A stretch of 7,590 nt of DNA from contig CAYMKJ010000053.1 in assembly GCA_964391025.1 (NCBI GenBank), positions 1-7,590 of the forward strand, read 5' to 3'. Each line of letters starts with the position of its first letter. Positions within the stretch are counted from its first letter, which is position 1. The notes beneath the pieces were generated by a model. The model did no database searches, was not told the origin of the DNA, and saw only the letters and a program-made list of their open reading frames with translations. The stretch is from SHZI01 sp964391025 (GTDB taxonomy: Bacteria > Pseudomonadota > Gammaproteobacteria > Steroidobacterales > GCA-2729495). Positions 4,905 through 7,590 of the stretch are shown here, piece by piece. A program made the translations under genes and the position numbers.

Positions 4905-5457
4905 ATGAACAATCCCGTGGCGACCGGCATTCCGGATGGCGTCAGTCAGCGCATCCTCCGGCTTCGAGGCCAGGCCGTATTGCTGGATGCGGACCTGGCG
5001 GTTCTCTACGGCGTCCCGACCAAGGCCTTGCTGCAGGCGCTAAAGCGAAATCCGGAGCGCTTCCCAGAAGACTTCGCCTTCCAGATCAATGACCTGGAGT
5101 GGCGGGCTTTGAGGTCACAAATTGGTGACCTCAAACGGGTGGGGCGGTCGGCGCTCGTTGCCGTATGTCTTCAATGAGCATGGCGCACTGCAGCTGGCAA
5201 GTGTCCTGAAATCTGACCGGGCCGTTGCAGTCAGCCTGCTGGTGGTCCGGGTCTTTGTCAGGATGCGCCAGTGGGCGCAGACCAACCGCGCACTTGTCAC
5301 TCGCCTCGACGAGTTGGAACACCGAGTTGGCGAACACGATGAGAGTCTGCAGGAACTGCTGGCCGCCATCCGGCAGTTGATTGCGCAGCCGGAGCCGGTG
5401 AGTCGGCCGATTGGGTTTATGGCAGATATTGAAGGGGTGGAGAACTTAGCCCCTTAG
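4905..5457 (+). pseudogene. ORF6N-domain protein gene, frameshifted
   Basis: The reading frame opens at ATG 4905 with a clear ORF6N domain: ILRLRGQAVLLDADLAVLYGVPTKALLQALKRNPERFPEDFAFQ, then EWRALRSQI to about residue 73. An extra G at 5124/5125 shifts the frame, and the original frame stops at 5175-5177. Removing one G joins it to a frame continuing VTSNGWGGRRSLPYVFNEHGALQLASVL, the rest of the domain, then a heptad-like coiled coil (LVTRLDELEHRVGEHDESLQELLAAIRQLI), ending at 5457. The repaired protein would be 183 residues, normal for bacterial ORF6N/KilA-N-like proteins, which are thought to bind DNA; their role outside phages is poorly known. The frameshift lies in a palindrome that repeats the upstream site. 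It may be real inactivation or a sequencing/assembly error at a hairpin. Without repair only the N-terminal 90-residue product is made. Confidence 0.85.
5108..5135. repeat. Intragenic copy of the upstream palindrome
   Basis: TTTGAGGTCAC (5108-5118) and GTGACCTCAAA (5125-5135) are perfect inverted arms around AAATTG. Without the extra G the arms would be 13 bp around a single A, as at 4791-4817. The sequence encodes the LRSQ(I)VTS segment of the ORF6N domain. Compared with the upstream copy, the outermost pair has changed from C..G to T..A, keeping the dyad. Confidence 0.85.
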
Positions 5458-5538
5458 ACTTAACAACGATTCCGGGGTCATACTTCACTCCAATTGAGTC
5501 ACTCATTTAGTAATTAGACCCGCAAATCCTTCCTCATC
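5458..5538. other. Short AT-richer intergenic segment
   Basis: No gene is seen. It has lower GC than its surroundings and contains GGGGTCATACTTCACT (5474-5489) and an imperfect palindrome centred on TGAGT-C-ACTCA (5495-5505). GGGGTCA-type stretches are familiar to me from the edges of Y1-transposase/REP-type elements, but I cannot verify this. It may mark the junction where the DinB-like remnant was joined to the ORF6N locus. Confidence 0.3.
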
Positions 5539-5646
5539 ATGATCACGAGCGCGTTCTGCCGAGCAATGGCCGAGTACAACCAGTGGATGAACTCGCGCTT
5601 GTTTGCCCTTTGTGAAACGCTGCCCGGGATTCCACCGCTCGAATAA
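5539..5646 (+). pseudogene. N-terminal remnant of a DinB-family protein
   Basis: A 35-codon frame beginning MITSAFCRAMAEYNQWMNSRLFALCETL and ending PGIPPLE before TAA. The first 28 residues match the opening of DinB/YfiT-like four-helix-bundle proteins, whose first helix typically reads like M(L/I)T..(F/Y)C..MA.YN.WMN..L(F/Y). Full proteins are about 150-170 residues with a metal-binding histidine triad, and all of that is missing. The last seven residues look like read-through of unrelated DNA. It is a truncated fragment, probably not functional. The assignment is from motif memory only. Confidence 0.6.
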
Positions 5647-5650
5647 TCCC

Positions 5651-5818
5651 ATGCTCCCCCGCATCACAAACGCCCGCTATGTTTCCGACTTCCGGATCTG
5701 GCTGCAGTTCAGCGACGGCGTGCAGGGCGAGGTGGATCTCGGCTCAGAGCTCAACGGGCCAATCTTCGAGCCTTTGCGGGATGTCGCGGTCTTTCGGCAG
5801 GTCCGCCTGCCAGCCTGA
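5651..5818 (+). pseudogene. DUF2442-domain protein, C-terminally truncated
   Basis: MLPRITNARYVSDFRIWLQFSDGVQGEVDLGSEL followed by GPIFEPLRDVAVFRQVRL is the typical N-terminal part of DUF2442 proteins (MLPR..ARYV.DY.LWL.FSDG..GEVDL). Family members run to about 80-90 residues and continue with a segment around VVWPNGAD. Here the similarity stops after FRQVRL, and the frame ends two codons later (P-A-stop). None of the three downstream frames continues the family, so a deletion or rearrangement has removed the end, not a simple frameshift. DUF2442 genes often sit beside DUF4160 genes as a possible toxin-antitoxin pair; no DUF4160 is present. The ATG at 5651 fits the family start. The stop lies only 10 bp from the convergent stop of the permease gene. 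Confidence 0.75.
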
Positions 5819-5828
5819 TTTACGCTAC

Positions 5829-7208
5829 TTAACAGCTGGAACCAATCCCCCGTTGCCGGGCACCGCGCCGGTAGACCATCTGCCCGATTCCCACCAGCAG
5901 CAACATGCTTCCTACGACCTTGGCGACAGCGAGGGGCTTGTTCGTCTCCGCGGCGTCGGGCACGACGGCGAGAAGCAGCGCCGCGATGGTGACGCTCAGT
6001 CCCACCGACGCGAGCACGATCGCCGTCGCGCGGCCACCCGGCGGGCGAATGACATCGGGGGACGCAGGCCAGGCCTGGACCTTCAGCACGGCGACAAAAG
6101 TGAAGAGGTAGGGCAGGAAGTACGAAATAATGCTCATGCTGACCAGGATCCGGTAGGTGCCCGCGACGGTCGCGCCCGCCTGGCTGAGCAGCAGGAAGGC
6201 GGTCGCAAACACCGCCTGCCAGAGGAAGGCGATATGCGGCGTTCCCCACCGTGGATGAATGCGTCCGAAGGGCTCCGGCAGGTACCGGTCGATGCCGGCG
6301 AGGAAGGGCAGGCGTGCAGACGCCGTGAGCCACGCGCCCACCGCGCCGACGTTCGCCACGACGAGCAGCACTGCCATGATGGGCACCAGCCATTCCCAGC
6401 CGATGCGTGCCGTGCCGGCGACCACGGTCTCCATGATGCCGCCGAAACTCGACACCTGGTCCGCGGGCAGGATGATCAGGATGGCGATGGCGCCGAAGGT
6501 GTAGCCGGTGATCACCAGAACGCCCCCGGTCAGCAGCGCCCTCGGGAAGAGATGCCGGAAATCCCGCACCTCGCTGCGCAGAAACACCGAGGCCTCCGAG
6601 CCTGCCAGTGAGAAGACCAGTGCCGTCCAGAAAACCATTTCGCGCAGACTGGCGTGCGGCACGAACGCCGCGGGCGTCCACTCGGTCGCGGAGCCAAAAC
6701 GAAACCAGGCAATAAAGGCCAGTACCAGGAAAATCAGGACCGGGGCCCAGTTGCCTATGGCGCCCAGGTTGTGCAGCCACTTGCCGATGCGCAGGCCGTA
6801 CACGTTGAGGAGCGTGGCGAGCCACATTGCCGCCACTGAGAAGCCGAGCACGTAGCCCCGGTTTGCGGCGAGCGTGGCCGGGTCATCCGCGATCAGGTAG
6901 GCGGCGGCTCCGGCAGCGAAGACCAGGATCGACGGGTAGAATGGCAGGTTGCTCGTCCAGTACGTCCAGCCGGTCATGAATCCCGCCCAGTCGCCGAGCA
7001 CGCGCTGGCTCCAGTGATAGATGCCGCCGTCACCGTCACTGAAGCGCGAGGAAAGTTCGAGAACCGCCGCGAGGAGTGGCAGGTAAAACACGAACCAGGC
7101 GCCTACCCAGATCGTAATGGCCGACGGCCCCGCGGCCGCCGCGGTGCCGATCCAGCGCACGCTGATCCCCGTGACCACGCAGAACATTACGAGGTCGCGG
7201 AACCCCAT
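5829..7208 (-). CDS. APC-superfamily amino-acid permease
   Basis: 459-residue integral inner-membrane protein with about 12 predicted hydrophobic helices (roughly residues 5-25, 32-52, 71-104 split, 118-137, 152-170, 188-208, 226-247, 272-295, 324-342, 353-377, 395-417, 428-446). The opening GFRDLVMFCVVTGISVRWIGTAAAAGPSAI contains the broken helix 1 with a TGI motif where APC carriers bind the amino-acid backbone. FSLAGSEASVFLRSEVRD (199-216) corresponds to helix 6, and SARLPFLAGIDRYLPEPFGRIHPRWGTP to the conserved 8-9 loop. It is probably a proton- or sodium-coupled amino-acid importer; the substrate cannot be read from sequence. ATG 7208 is the first conventional start. The frame stays open upstream to the TAA of the preceding oxidase, and a short N-terminal extension from a non-standard codon cannot be excluded. 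It follows the oxidase gene by 48 bp on the same strand, so the two are probably cotranscribed. Confidence 0.9.
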   Translation of the reverse strand: MGFRDLVMFCVVTGISVRWIGTAAAAGPSAITIWVGAWFVFYLPLLAAVLELSSRFSDGDGGIYHWSQRVLGDWAGFMTGWTYWTSNLPFYPSILVFAAGAAAYLIADDPATLAANRGYVLGFSVAAMWLATLLNVYGLRIGKWLHNLGAIGNWAPVLIFLVLAFIAWFRFGSATEWTPAAFVPHASLREMVFWTALVFSLAGSEASVFLRSEVRDFRHLFPRALLTGGVLVITGYTFGAIAILIILPADQVSSFGGIMETVVAGTARIGWEWLVPIMAVLLVVANVGAVGAWLTASARLPFLAGIDRYLPEPFGRIHPRWGTPHIAFLWQAVFATAFLLLSQAGATVAGTYRILVSMSIISYFLPYLFTFVAVLKVQAWPASPDVIRPPGGRATAIVLASVGLSVTIAALLLAVVPDAAETNKPLAVAKVVGSMLLLVGIGQMVYRRGARQRGIGSSC

Positions 7209-7256
7209 CGCCGGGCGCGGACGCGGAATGTCGTTCTTCGACTCGGCGGTAATGGG

Positions 7257-7590
7257 TTACACCATGTAGCTGACTGGCGGGTCTTCCAGCTGCAGAATCG
7301 CTCGCCCGAACTGGAACTCCGAGATATCGGAGGGCGTTTCGCCATCAATTGCGAGTTCGGAGAGAATTCGCCCGATCACAGAGGCGAACTTGTAGGCGTG
7401 CCCGGCGCCGATGGCGATGCTCGCCGCGGCATGGCCGGGAATGGTGTCGATGACAAAGTCGCGATCGGGGGTGAGGGTGTAGAGGCAGGTCTTGATGAGA
7501 TGCACTGGGCCGAGTGCGTCAGGGAGATAGCGCTCGCAGAAGCGGACGACACCGGCCGCATTGGCGGGGTCGGGCTCGAAATCCCGCGTG
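7257..7590 (-). CDS. Monomeric sarcosine oxidase / N-methyltryptophan oxidase-like flavoenzyme (C-terminal part)
   Basis: The frame is open to the window edge, giving the last 110 residues. KTCLYTLTPDRDFVIDTIPGH matches the MSOX/SolA motif in which the Cys (visible residue 35) carries covalently bound FAD. It is followed by IAIGAGHAYKFASVIGRILSELAIDG, the conserved FAD-contacting segment (usually G-HGFKF), and DISEFQFGRAIL. The distance from this Cys to the C-terminus is 75 residues, the same as from Cys315 to the end of 390-residue Bacillus MSOX. Such enzymes oxidise N-methyl amino acids, releasing formaldehyde and H2O2. The specific substrate cannot be decided from this part. It lies directly upstream of an amino-acid permease in the same direction. 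Confidence 0.85.
   Translation of the reverse strand, partial: TRDFEPDPANAAGVVRFCERYLPDALGPVHLIKTCLYTLTPDRDFVIDTIPGHAAASIAIGAGHAYKFASVIGRILSELAIDGETPSDISEFQFGRAILQLEDPPVSYMV

Noticed and set aside
5121..5130. Programmed ribosomal frameshift in the ORF6N gene
   Set aside because: There is no slippery heptamer. The difference from the upstream copy is a simple one-base insertion, so mutation or sequence error is simpler.
5603..5650. Longer start for the DUF2442 frame at 5603
   Set aside because: The added residues do not resemble the family N-terminus and overlap the DinB-like remnant; MLPRI at 5651 is the expected start.
5677..6825. Open frames on either strand overlapping the permease gene
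   Set aside because: They show Arg/Gly/Ala/His-rich low-complexity translations without motifs, whereas the permease frame has clear membrane segments and APC motifs.
1..7590. CRISPR array, tRNA/rRNA gene, intact insertion sequence or phage genes
   Set aside because: No regularly spaced repeats, tRNA-like cloverleafs or transposase/integrase motifs were seen. The ORF6N domain alone is not enough to call a prophage.

Overview
The window is GC-rich DNA, most likely from a gammaproteobacterium of the Xanthomonadales/Lysobacterales or Pseudomonas kind. That placement is an inference. It rests on codon bias, GlmU/GlmS proteins close in length and motifs to the E. coli enzymes, and three REP hairpins of the GTAGGAGC type known from those groups. 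There are no rRNA or tRNA genes, no CRISPR array and no intact transposase.

Layout. (1) Positions 11-1283, minus strand: two toxin-antitoxin modules in tandem, a MazE-like/MazF pair followed 48 bp later by a VapB/VapC pair. Each has a dyad-symmetric candidate operator upstream. (2) Positions 1419-4741, plus strand: glmU and glmS, the last and first dedicated enzymes of UDP-N-acetylglucosamine synthesis, which feed peptidoglycan and LPS. Both look intact, with all key catalytic residues seen. (3) Positions 4742-5820, plus strand: a stretch of broken genes. It holds an ORF6N-domain gene with a one-base frameshift, a 35-codon remnant of a DinB-family gene, and a DUF2442 gene cut short. (4) Positions 5829-7590, minus strand: an APC-family amino-acid permease preceded by the 3' end of a monomeric sarcosine oxidase/N-methyltryptophan oxidase-like flavoenzyme. 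These two probably form a transport-plus-oxidation operon for N-methylated or related amino acids.

The most striking signal is a long perfect palindrome about 85 bp upstream of the ORF6N gene. Its 25-nt core reappears inside the gene's own DNA-binding-domain codons, differing only by one inserted G, and that G is the frameshift. The outermost pair of the dyad differs between the copies but stays complementary, so symmetry itself appears to be maintained. This fits a protein that binds, or an element that targets, a site embedded in its own coding sequence.

Two further themes recur. The stop codons of vapC, glmU and glmS all lie inside REP hairpins. Several genes (glmU, glmS, ORF6N) have no Shine-Dalgarno sequence but carry a -10-like hexamer 6-7 nt before the ATG, which suggests leaderless transcripts.
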